Positions 56,588-64,000 of a stretch of 64,000 nt of DNA are shown in pieces. Source of the stretch: Campylobacter sp. RM12651. GTDB taxonomy: Bacteria > Campylobacterota > Campylobacteria > Campylobacterales > Campylobacteraceae. Position numbers and translations under genes: made by a program. The notes below the pieces were generated by a model that saw only the letters and a program-made list of their open reading frames with translations, was not told the DNA's origin and made no database searches. The stretch's first letter is position 1, and each line of letters starts with the position of its first letter. The DNA lies in contig NZ_CP059600.1 in the NCBI RefSeq assembly GCF_022369475.1, forward strand, positions 1,735,355 through 1,799,354. The letters run 5' to 3'.

Positions 56588-56761
56588 TTAAATAAACATA
56601 TTGCTTAGATTTATATTTGCATTTTTAGTTAAAACACGCTTTCTATATACATTAAAATTCGCTCTCATCTCCAACTAAAAGTGTATTTATAATACATACA
56701 ACAGCATACTTTGTATATTTACCCATTTCACCTTTAATTCCAAATGCTCTATATCTTGGAA
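56588..56761 (-). pseudogene. Decayed 3'-end copy of fdhB
   Basis: This stretch aligns with fdhB positions 58249-58510 on the same strand. The left part is about 90% identical over ~120 bp (shared 37-bp block includes AGTTAAAACACGCTTTC). It has a 2-nt frameshifting deletion near 56656. An internal deletion of roughly 80 bp removes the region matching about 58375-58458, and matching resumes through CTTTAATTCCAAATGCT and CTTGGAA. Most substitutions are transitions. It is non-coding and ends exactly where the second 101-bp repeat begins. Confidence 0.88.
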
Positions 56762-56862
56762 GATAATTTCTATAAATTAAATATAACTTAAATTATGTTT
56801 GATTATAAAAAATAATCAAACATAGAATTTCAATTTGCATTATTATGTAATTTATGCGGCAT
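56762..56862. repeat. 101-bp direct repeat, copy 2 (orphan HugZ 3' tail and terminator)
   Basis: Second copy of 48969-49069 with a single mismatch. Here the HugZ coding tail has no gene upstream, so it is a scar. It joins the fdhB remnant on its left and unrelated DNA on its right. Confidence 0.92.
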
Positions 56863-56940
56863 TTATGGTTTAAGTTATGTAATATTATTGTTTGTGGTTG
56901 TATTTTATAAATTAAAAAATATTATTGAAAGTTATAAAAA
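56863..56940. other. Short AT-rich stretch between the repeat scar and nfeD
   Basis: Nothing convincing. A plus-strand open frame reads as a hydrophobic tail ending at 56944, but it has no start and is probably chance. The rest of the 589-bp exbB-nfeD gap holds the Fur box, the fdhB remnant and the repeat; 56402-56587 shows no feature. Confidence 0.45.
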
Positions 56941-57333
56941 TTAATCTTGTTTAATTTTTACTTTGTTATTATGGATTTTTTCAATTTTTACAATTTCACC
57001 TTCTTTTAAGGTTAAATTATCAGTTGTTTGCCAAAATGAGCCTTTATAATAAATCATACCATTTTTAACAACGCCTTCGCCTTGAGTATTTAAAAAATCA
57101 TCGTCATAATTCTCTACTTTTTTAGTTTTAACAAAAAATTTAAAAATTATAAGTAAAACAAGAGATATAACAGCAATTAATATTATTTGTAATTCTAAAT
57201 CTAATGGCTTTATTAAATTAATTGCACCGACAATAATAAATCCTATAGCAAAAAATATTATATAAAAACTACCGACTAATAATTCTAAAATTCCTAAAAA
57301 TATTCCTATACAAAGTAAATATAGGCTACTCAT
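56941..57333 (-). CDS. NfeD-family membrane protein
   Basis: The 130-residue short-form NfeD has three close membrane helices (about 4-24, 26-42, 48-67) and a C-terminal OB-fold domain (about 80-130, GEGVVKNGMIYYKGSFWQ). It lacks the ClpP-like protease part of long NfeD. It overlaps the SPFH gene by 4 bp. The NfeD-SPFH pair is a widespread module in membrane microdomain or quality-control roles. Confidence 0.85.
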   Translation of the reverse strand: MSSLYLLCIGIFLGILELLVGSFYIIFFAIGFIIVGAINLIKPLDLELQIILIAVISLVLLIIFKFFVKTKKVENYDDDFLNTQGEGVVKNGMIYYKGSFWQTTDNLTLKEGEIVKIEKIHNNKVKIKQD

Positions 57334-58229
57334 TTTTTGCCTACAAATTCTTTTAATACACTTAAAGCTCCTATTAATTCAGTGCTTTCATAAGGAACTA
57401 ATATTTTATCTTTATTTTCACTTTTTGCTAAAGCTAAAAATGCTTCTACTCTGCCTTTAGCTAATAAAAACTCAGCTGCATTAATGTTTTGTGCCATTGC
57501 TTCATTTATGTTATTCATAGCTTCTTTTTGACCTTGAGCTAATGCAATTTGTTCGTATTTTTTAGCATCAGCCATTCTTTCTATTGCTTCAGCGTTTAAA
57601 ACTTGCTCTTGCTTTAATGCTTCAGCGTTTTTTATAAGTGCTACTTTTTGTGCTTCAGCATTTAATTCTATAGCTCTTTTTTCTCTTTCAGCTTTCATTT
57701 GTAAATTCATTGCTTCTTCTATGCCACTAGGAACTGAAATTTCAGAAATTTCCACTCTCATAATTTTTACACCCCAGTTATCAGCAGCATCTCCAAGTGC
57801 AATTTGTAAAGCACTATTTAAACTATCACGGCTACTTAAAGTATCATCAAGATACATACCGCCAATCTCACCCCTAAGAGTTGTCATAGCTAAATTTGAT
57901 ATAGCTTTTTTATAATTTTCAACATTATAAAATGCCATTTTTCCATTTGTTACTTTTAGAAAAACTATCCCATCAACTAAAATATTTACATTATCTTTTG
58001 TAATAACTTGTTGTTTTTCTATATCTATTAGTTGCTCTTTAATAGTAATTATTGATTTAACCATATCAATAAAAGGAAAGATTAAATGAAATCCTCCGCT
58101 TAATTCTTTGTGAAATTTACCTAATCGCTCAACTATTACAATATCGCTTTGCGATACTATAATTATAGACTTTATTAAAATGACTATTATTAAAGCTAGT
58201 AAAACTCCAACAAAAATTAAAAATTCCAT
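57330..58229 (-). CDS. qmcA: SPFH/Band 7 (QmcA/stomatin-like) membrane protein
   Basis: The ~299-residue protein has an N-terminal membrane helix (FLIFVGVLLALIIVILIKSI) and an SPFH domain (about 25-190) with VIVERLGKFHKELSGGFHLI and DNVNILVDGIVFLKV. A long Ala/Glu-rich coiled-coil (190-260) and LVPYESTELIGALSVLKEF complete it. I start at the second of two ATGs (58229), about 5 nt after AGGAG; 58232 is also possible. It pairs with NfeD. It lies where fdhC is found in many Campylobacter fdh operons, as I recall. Confidence 0.87.
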   Translation of the reverse strand: MEFLIFVGVLLALIIVILIKSIIIVSQSDIVIVERLGKFHKELSGGFHLIFPFIDMVKSIITIKEQLIDIEKQQVITKDNVNILVDGIVFLKVTNGKMAFYNVENYKKAISNLAMTTLRGEIGGMYLDDTLSSRDSLNSALQIALGDAADNWGVKIMRVEISEISVPSGIEEAMNLQMKAEREKRAIELNAEAQKVALIKNAEALKQEQVLNAEAIERMADAKKYEQIALAQGQKEAMNNINEAMAQNINAAEFLLAKGRVEAFLALAKSENKDKILVPYESTELIGALSVLKEFVGKK

Positions 58230-58247
58230 CATCTCTCCTAATTTCAA

Positions 58248-58823
58248 TTAAATAAACATATTACTTAAATTAACATTTGCATTTTTAGTTAAAACACGCT
58301 TTCTATATACATTAGAAACTTCGCTCTCATCTCCAACTAAAAGTGCATTTGTAGCACATACAGCAGCACAAATAGGCACTCTTCCTTCGCTTATGCGGTT
58401 TTGTCCGTAAAGCTCTCTTTCTTCATCACTATTTGTCTCTTCAGGGCCTCCTGCACACATTGTACATTTATCCATTTCGCCTTTAATTCCAAATGCTCCA
58501 TCTCTTGGAAATTGTGGAGCACCAAATGGACAAGCATATAAGCAATAACCACAACCAATACATTCTTTTTTATCGTGTAATACGATACCATCTTCACGAA
58601 TATAAAAGCATTTAACAGGGCAAACTTGAGCACAAGGTGCGTCAGTGCAATGCTGGCATGCTATTGTCATTGACACTTCTTTGCCTTCAATACCATCATT
58701 TAAAGTAATTACTTTTCTTCTTTTAATACCAACAGGAACTTCATGTCCGCTTGAACACGCAACTTGACAAGCAAAACAACCAATACAACGATTTTTATCA
58801 ACAAAAAACTTCATTCTAGCCAT
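58248..58823 (-). CDS. fdhB: Formate dehydrogenase iron-sulfur subunit
   Basis: This is the electron-transfer subunit that takes electrons from FdhA. I start at MARMKFFVDKNRC (58823), 2 bp after the fdhA stop. Four [4Fe-4S] motifs are visible: CIGCFACQVAC, CQHCTDAPCAQVCP, CIGCGYCLYACPFG, and CTMC with distant Cys near ICAAVC. About 191 residues. The usual membrane cytochrome b subunit (fdhC) does not follow; qmcA and nfeD do. A decayed copy of its 3' end lies at 56588-56761. Confidence 0.93.
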   Translation of the reverse strand: MARMKFFVDKNRCIGCFACQVACSSGHEVPVGIKRRKVITLNDGIEGKEVSMTIACQHCTDAPCAQVCPVKCFYIREDGIVLHDKKECIGCGYCLYACPFGAPQFPRDGAFGIKGEMDKCTMCAGGPEETNSDEERELYGQNRISEGRVPICAAVCATNALLVGDESEVSNVYRKRVLTKNANVNLSNMFI

Positions 58824-58825
58824 TT

Positions 58826-61678
58826 TTATGCCCTTTCTATCTTGCAAAGTCCAGCGTTAAATTCGCTAATTTGTGTATTTGGATCAAAACCATAGTTTGT
58901 AACCGTATTTGACATTTCGCCTATTGTATAAGGTTTAGTGCCTTCTGGATAGTTATGACTTAAATCAACTCCTTGTAAAACACCAGCGAAGTTGTAAGGT
59001 AAGCAAATTCTATCTGGAGTTACACTTCTATTGTGAATACATTTTACTTTAATCTTAGTTCCTTGCGGGCTATGTATCCACATCATTTCTCCATCGCCAA
59101 TATTGTGTTGCATTGCAAGCTCTGGATGAACATTAGCAAACATTTCAGGTGTAATATCAGCTAAATATTTACTAGTTCTCTCAAGCATACCAGCACCACT
59201 TAGATTTACTAAACGCATTGAGCTAATGATAATAGGAAAATCCTTGCTCCAGTCTTGTTTTTGTTGCTCGCTCTTAAACATTGTAGTAACACGGAAATTT
59301 GGAGTTGTTTGGTCGTCAAATGTTGGATATTTTTGCACCAAATCCCATCTTGGTGAATGCACTGGCTCTCTATGTTTTGGAATTTGGTCGCTAAATTCCC
59401 AAACTATAGTTCTAGCTCTTGCATTTCCTAAGCAACAAGCACTTTTTTCACGGCATTTTTCTAATATAATTCCTGAAATATCTGTGCTCCAAGAATTACC
59501 CATTAATTCTTTTTCTTCATCACTTAATGTAATACCAAATACTTGCTCAATATTATCTTTTTTAATTTCAGGATAACCACCTTTAACCTTAGAACCAACA
59601 GGAGTGAATGAATTATCAGCTAACTGACTAACTCCATTATGCTCAAGTCCAAATCTATTTCTAAAGCCCATTCCACCTTTTTCATAAGGCACATTTGGGT
59701 TCCATAAAATAGCAGTTCCAGGGTGTTTTGCATCCCATACAGGCCAAGGTAAGCCATAATATTCGCCTTTTACATCTCCACCAATACCCATTAAAGTATC
59801 AGGGTCAAAATTAGCCCAATTTGCTTGATGTTTTCTTAAACGCTCTGCACTAATACCACGAAGACCAATTGATAATAAACCATTACTCATTTCTCTTGTA
59901 GCATCATCAGGCCATTTCGCATCAACATCATCAGGAATTACCTGAACTAATTTATGATTTTGAAGTTCAAGTTTCATACCACGAGTATATTCTGTATAAA
60001 AGCCAAATTTCTTAGCAAACATAAACATAATCTCTTGGTCTTCTTTACTTTCATAAATTGGTTTTACTACTTGGCTTCTCCATTGCATAGAACGATTTGT
60101 AGCTGTTACATATCCTTCTGTTTCAAATTGAGTTGAAGCAGGAAGTATATAAATTCCATCAGGGCGATCTGCTAAAACTGCAACTTCATTTACAAATGGT
60201 TCAGCAACTACTATTAAATCAAGTTTTTTAAGTGCTTCTTGAATTTTAACAGTGTGAGCCATAGAAGTAATTCCAGTTCCTTGAACCCAAAGAACTCTAA
60301 CAGGAGCATTTGAATGAGTTGTATCCGTGCCATAAGGAACTACGCCTTTAACACCTTGCCACCAGCGAGATAAACTAAAGCCTTTTTCGTGCATCCATTT
60401 TTTGCCACCATTTGCACTATCATCTACGAAGCGTTTTTGCATATCTTCATAGCTAACTCCCCAGAAATTGCAAAAATGTTTCCAAGCACCTTCAGCTAAG
60501 CCATAATAAGCAGGAAGTGTGTCTGCTAAACATCCCATATCTGTTGCACCTTGAACATTATCGTGACCACGAATAATATTAGTTCCGCCACCAGGTTTTC
60601 CAATATTTCCTAACACTAATTGTAAAATAGCTAAAATACGAGTATTTGAACTACCAACTGAATGTTGAGTAATACCTAATGACCAAAATAGTGTAGCAGG
60701 TTTTGTAGTCGCAAATAATTTTGTAACTTGAATTAGAATTTCTTCACTACATCCACAAATATCAGCAACTTCGCTAGGAGTATATTTTTTAGCTTCTTCA
60801 CGAATTAAATCAACTCCATAAGACCTATTTTTGATTATTTCTTTGTCTTCCCAACCATTTTCAAAAATAAGATTTAACATTCCATATACAAATGCAATGT
60901 CAGTTCCTGGACGAATTCTTACATAAATATCAGCATGAGCTGCACTTCTTGTAAAAATAGGGTCAACTACGATTAAAGGAGCATTATTTCTATCTTTAGC
61001 TTGTAAAATATGCTTAAATCCAATAGGGTTTGCAACTGCTGAGTTTGCACCAAACATAATCATACATTTTGTATTACCTACAACATCACCAAAGTGATTT
61101 GTCATAGCGCCATATCCCCAAGTATTAGCCACACCGGCTACTGTTGCGCTGTGTCAAATTCTAGCTACGTGATCTATTGAGTTTGTTCCCCAAAATGCAG
61201 CAAATTTTCTAAAATAATATGCTTGTTGATTGTTAAACTTAGCTGAACCTAAAAACATTACGCTATCAGGACCGCTTTCTTTTCTAATATCTAGCATTTT
61301 ATCGCCGATTTCATTTACAGCTTGTTCCCAGCTAATTCTTTCCCATTTACCATTAACTCTTTTTAATGGGTATTTAACACGACATTTTGATTTGGTTAAA
61401 TCAATTTGGTCAATTCCCTTACAGCAATGACTTCCAAGTGAAATTGGATGGTCTATTGCGTTATTTTGTCTAACCCAAACACCATTTACTACTTCAGCTT
61501 CTATACCACAACCAGCACTACAAATAGAGCAAACTGTGCGAACACTTTTACTACCTTCATAAGGCATTTTAACTTTTTCATCTGCCTTTAAGGTTGCGTT
61601 TGTCGCACCAAATGCGGTAGTGCTTGCACCTGCAACTGCTGCAAGTTTTAAAAAGCTTCTTCTACCTAAATTACGCAT
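58826..61678 (-). CDS. fdhA: Formate dehydrogenase catalytic subunit, selenocysteine-containing
   Basis: FdhA oxidises formate to CO2 at a molybdenum or tungsten bis-pterin centre in the periplasm. The 950-residue reading includes an in-frame TGA at 61154-61156 (residue 175) read as selenocysteine in HVARI-U-HSATVAGVANTWG, the conserved site. A Tat signal (GRRSFLKLAAVAGASTTAFG) and a [4Fe-4S] site with VCSICSAGCGIEAEV precede it. Treating TGA as stop would give two fragments (61154-61678 and 58826-61132), but both are one gene. AAAGGA precedes the ATG. A SECIS-like hairpin follows the TGA. Confidence 0.96.
61115..61147 (-). promoter_or_regulatory. SECIS-like hairpin for selenocysteine insertion
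   Basis: In the mRNA, UAGCC and GGCUA pair around the loop GGUGU (61126-61140). A lower stem CAA/UUG extends it to 61115-61147. It begins about 7 nt after the UGA at 61154-61156. The G and U in the apical loop agree with bacterial SECIS elements that bind SelB. Confidence 0.65.
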
Positions 61679-61696
61679 TTAAATCCTTTCTATAAA

Positions 61697-61894
61697 TTAA
61701 TATGCAATTTTATAAAATTTTTCCCAGTGAAGGGTCTTTTTATATAACACTTCTTTTTTCTTTGCACGACCAGATACTACACCAGAGCTATTATTTTCGC
61801 TACTTGTTGCTGCATTTAAACCTACGCTAGCAACAGCACAGGTAGCTCCAGCACTTAATGCTTTTTTAAGAAAAGCTCTTCTTTTGTTCTCCAT
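61697..61894 (-). CDS. Small Tat-signal protein of the formate dehydrogenase operon
   Basis: The 65-residue protein begins MENKRRAFLKKALSAGATCA, a twin-arginine signal, and continues with a short charged tail ending LHWEKFYKIAY. Small proteins of this kind precede fdhA in many epsilonproteobacteria and are thought to assist or accompany the Tat-exported enzyme, but the function is not shown. AAGGAGGC lies before the ATG. It is 18 bp upstream of fdhA and probably first in the operon. Confidence 0.78.
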   Translation of the reverse strand: MENKRRAFLKKALSAGATCAVASVGLNAATSSENNSSGVVSGRAKKKEVLYKKTLHWEKFYKIAY

Positions 61895-61998
61895 GGCTGC
61901 CTCCTTACTAAAATTTTAAAAAGTAACCTAAATAATACATTATTGCCTTAAAATTAGGCTTAAGAAAATAAACAAAATTATCTAAAAAATAATATTAT

Positions 61999-62009
61999 GA
62001 TAATGATAA
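61999..62009. promoter_or_regulatory. Half Fur-box-like sequence between fdh operon and coaE
   Basis: GATAATGATAA matches the left half of the Fur consensus exactly, but the right half is absent. It lies between divergent operons. Given the AT-rich context, this is a low-confidence regulatory site. Confidence 0.3.
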
Positions 62010-62021
62010 AAAGAGTCGGTT

Positions 62022-62654
62022 TTGATAAGAAAAATTAAGATAAAAAAACACCTATTTTTTAAAAATATTTATGTAATAACATCTAGCATTGCTTGTGGTA
62101 AATCTACATTTTTAAATATTGCTAAAGAAAATGAAATATTTTGCATTAGTGCTGATGAAATTTCTTCAAAAGTTTTTTGCTACAAATGGAAACAAATTCG
62201 TAAAAAATTAAATATTTCAAATTCCTATTTCAAATTCTTAAAAGAAAAAAAACAAGCAGTGGCAAATGTGATTTTTAATGATAAAACAGCTAAGAAAAAA
62301 TTAGAAAAAATAATGCACTCAAAAATCAAAAAAGAAATTCTCAAAAAAATCAAACAAAATAAAAATAAAATAATTTTTGTAGAAATTCCCTTGTTTTTTG
62401 AAAATAGCAATTATAATTTTTTGCTTAATAAAATTGTGATTTATTGCCCTTATGAATTATCTTTAACAAGACTTATGAATAGAAATAATTTAACAGAATT
62501 TGAAGCAAAACTAAGATTAAATTCTCAATTACACATAGACAAAAAAATAAAATTTGCAAGTTATTTAATCAAAAACGATGGTAATTTAGAAGATTTTAAA
62601 GATAACTCGCTAAAACTTATCCAAAAACTAAAGGAAAAACATGGAATTTCATAA
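62022..62654 (+). CDS. coaE: Dephospho-CoA kinase
   Basis: CoaE performs the last step of coenzyme A synthesis. The P-loop is ITSSIACGKSTFLNIA (about 20-35), where Ser replaces the usual first Gly; I recall the same variation in Campylobacter. ISADEI carries the catalytic Asp, and FVEIPLFFEN and VIYCPYELSLTRLMNRN follow. The start is a TTG, with no better in-frame ATG before the P-loop and a weak ribosome site. 210 residues. It overlaps dapF by 14 bp. Confidence 0.87.
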   Translation: MIRKIKIKKHLFFKNIYVITSSIACGKSTFLNIAKENEIFCISADEISSKVFCYKWKQIRKKLNISNSYFKFLKEKKQAVANVIFNDKTAKKKLEKIMHSKIKKEILKKIKQNKNKIIFVEIPLFFENSNYNFLLNKIVIYCPYELSLTRLMNRNNLTEFEAKLRLNSQLHIDKKIKFASYLIKNDGNLEDFKDNSLKLIQKLKEKHGIS

Positions 62655-63390
62655 ATACTACGCAAATGGAAATGATTTTATTATTTTTCAAACTAATAAT
62701 TTAGATGAAAATTATTTAAGTAAATTAGCCATAAAATTATGTAATAGACATAGTGGAATAGGTGCTGATGGGCTTATTGCAATCAAAAAAAATGATAAAG
62801 ATTATGATTTTACTTGGGGATTTTACAATCAAGATGGCTCAAAAGCTAATATGTGTGGTAATGGTGCAAGAGCTGCGGCACATTTTGCTTATACTCAAGA
62901 TTTGGCAAATAAAAATATGAGTTTTTTAACTGGTGCAGGGATTATTAAGGCGACAATTTTTGATGATGATTTTGTAGAAATTAGACTAACGAAAGCTAAG
63001 GTTATACACGAAAATTTAGTGGAATTTCAAAATGTATTTTGCCTAATTGATACAGGTGTGCCACACCTAGTAACTCTTGATGGAGTGCAAAACTACAACG
63101 AAGAAAATGCTAAATATTTAAGAGAAAAATATGATGCAAATGTAAATTACGCAACTTTTAAAGATGGGGTTTTATATGTTAGAACTTATGAGCGTGGAGT
63201 TGGAGAAACTTTAGCTTGTGGAACTGGAATGAACGCTTGTTTTTATTATGCTAGAATGCTTAAATTAGTTGATGAAAAGGCTACTATTTATCCAAAAAGC
63301 AATGATATTTGCGAAGTGAGTTTTAAAGATGATTATTTATATTTTAAAGCACAAGTTAAAAAAATTTTTAGCACTACGCTTGATTGTTAA
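62641..63390 (+). CDS. dapF: Diaminopimelate epimerase
   Basis: DapF converts LL- to meso-diaminopimelate for lysine and peptidoglycan. The start is MEFHKYYANGNDFIIF. The two catalytic Cys are in ANMCGNGARAAAHF (about Cys78) and TLACGTGMNACFYYA (about Cys194). Length 249 is slightly short of typical 270-280 but all motifs are present. It overlaps coaE by 14 bp. Confidence 0.94.
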   Translation: MEFHKYYANGNDFIIFQTNNLDENYLSKLAIKLCNRHSGIGADGLIAIKKNDKDYDFTWGFYNQDGSKANMCGNGARAAAHFAYTQDLANKNMSFLTGAGIIKATIFDDDFVEIRLTKAKVIHENLVEFQNVFCLIDTGVPHLVTLDGVQNYNEENAKYLREKYDANVNYATFKDGVLYVRTYERGVGETLACGTGMNACFYYARMLKLVDEKATIYPKSNDICEVSFKDDYLYFKAQVKKIFSTTLDC

Positions 63391-63434
63391 ATAATTTTGC
63401 TAGTATTTTGATATTTTTTGATGTAGAAGGGATG

Positions 63435-64000
63435 ATGAAATTACAATATACTAATGATATGTTAAGCTTACAACAAGCTTTAAATAACGCAACTTGCGGA
63501 ATTGGTTGGGAAAAAGGTTATACAAAGGAAAATCGCTTAATTGATTTTGCTCGTTGTATTTATATGGAATGTGCTGAACTCGTTGATTCTATGCCTTGGA
63601 AACATTGGAAAAGCATAGATGCTAGTTGGGATTTAGAAAATATTCAAATTGAATTAGTTGATATTTGGCATTTTATTTTAAGCCTTGCAATTATGCAAAA
63701 TCAACAAAAAGAACTTATAAACACGATTTCAGAATTTAAATTCAATAAAACAAATAAAAATTTAAATGATATTTTAGAACTTTCAAGAGAATTAATTCAC
63801 ACAAGTAGTGCAAAAGAGCTAAACATAACGCAAATTACAGAAATATTTTTAAAGCTAATGTGTAGTTGTGAGTTAGAATTTACAAGACTTTATAAAATCT
63901 ACATTGGTAAAAATGTCTTAAATAAATTCCGCCAAGATAACGGCTATAAAAATGGAACTTATAAAAAACTTTGGAATGGTAAAGAAGACAATGTAATCTT
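63435..64000 (+). CDS. dut: Dimeric dUTP diphosphatase, 3' end beyond window
   Basis: This is an all-alpha NTP pyrophosphohydrolase-type dUTPase that keeps uracil out of DNA. The visible ~188 residues start MKLQYTNDMLSLQQALNNAT and contain the metal-binding ECAELVDSMPWKHWK and ENIQIELVDIWHFIL, both typical of Campylobacter dimeric Dut. Further on is NKFRQDNGYKNGTY, another conserved segment. AAGG lies 4 nt before this ATG; the ATG at 63432 is an alternative. The C-terminus is cut by the window edge. Confidence 0.9.
   Translation, partial: MKLQYTNDMLSLQQALNNATCGIGWEKGYTKENRLIDFARCIYMECAELVDSMPWKHWKSIDASWDLENIQIELVDIWHFILSLAIMQNQQKELINTISEFKFNKTNKNLNDILELSRELIHTSSAKELNITQITEIFLKLMCSCELEFTRLYKIYIGKNVLNKFRQDNGYKNGTYKKLWNGKEDNVI

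Noticed and set aside
56861-56944. Plus-strand open tail encoding a hydrophobic segment, possible membrane-gene remnant
   Set aside because: Only 27 codons beyond the repeat, no start, and T-rich DNA easily gives hydrophobic codons; no homologue recognised.
61154-61156. Stop codon splitting fdhA into a pseudogene
   Set aside because: The TGA is at the conserved selenocysteine site and is followed by a SECIS-like hairpin.

Overview
The window looks like a chromosomal segment of a Campylobacter species, most likely close to the C. jejuni/C. lari group. It is very AT-rich and densely packed, with many 1-20 bp gene overlaps. It carries characteristic epsilonproteobacterial genes: the racRS two-component pair, the MoaA/QueE/QueD block, a selenocysteine formate dehydrogenase, a dimeric dUTPase, an AstA arylsulfotransferase with its own Dsb pair, and the cFbpABC iron transporter. 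It also has G9 tracts typical of Campylobacter phase variation. Several gene orders match what I recall of C. jejuni: nrdB-RDD-frr-secG-Bax inhibitor-carbonic anhydrase-MscS; hom to ubiA/miaA; dnaJ-racR-racS-recR; and ndk-DUF177-rpmF-plsX-fabH. The species call is inference.

Layout. 1-2.9 kb: a fatty acyl-CoA ligase (cut by the window edge) and a FadL-type porin. 3.0-9.3 kb: housekeeping genes (pcm, nrdB, RDD protein, frr, secG, Bax-inhibitor protein), then carbonic anhydrase and MscS. 9.4-20.9 kb: an accessory block with NhaA, an FHS sugar symporter, FbpABC iron uptake, a Cys-rich Sel1-repeat protein, the AstA-DsbB-DsbA sulfotransferase module, an EamA transporter and a MotE-like periplasmic protein. 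21.4-34.0 kb: leftward housekeeping genes for NifU/NifS Fe-S assembly, homoserine dehydrogenase, three RNA methyltransferases, L31, queuosine and molybdopterin synthesis and a UbiA-type prenyltransferase. 34.0-43.8 kb: miaA, dnaJ, racRS, recR, a Cache-like protein, dsbD, and the ndk-rpmF-plsX-fabH operon. 44.0-44.4 kb: a Lys-Glu-Val-Asp tRNA cluster. 44.6-56.9 kb: an accessory region with a phase-variable PH-domain gene, a phase-variable autotransporter and a complete haem operon (exbB-exbD-chuA-chuB-chuC-chuD-tonB-chuZ). 56.9-64 kb: NfeD/SPFH pair, selenoprotein formate dehydrogenase, coaE, dapF and a partial dut.

How the genes work together. The haem operon is self-contained. ChuA imports haem with its own TonB/ExbBD, ChuBCD carries it inward, and the last gene encodes a HugZ-type haem oxygenase fused to an N-terminal flavodoxin-like domain, with an internal Shine-Dalgarno that could also give a stand-alone HugZ. 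The operon lies between two 101-bp direct repeats (one mismatch), next to a decayed copy of the 3' end of fdhB. This looks like the scar of a duplication or insertion and is a potential deletion hotspot.

Three G9 tracts sit at control points. One is inside the DsbA signal peptide of the sulfotransferase module. One abuts a -10 box. One lies within ten codons of the autotransporter start, where two overlapping ATGs make the ON/OFF state depend on the tract. The tRNA-Glu gene has a wrecked anticodon arm that is nearly the reverse complement of its own adjacent T-arm sequence, suggesting a template-switch mutation or an assembly artefact.
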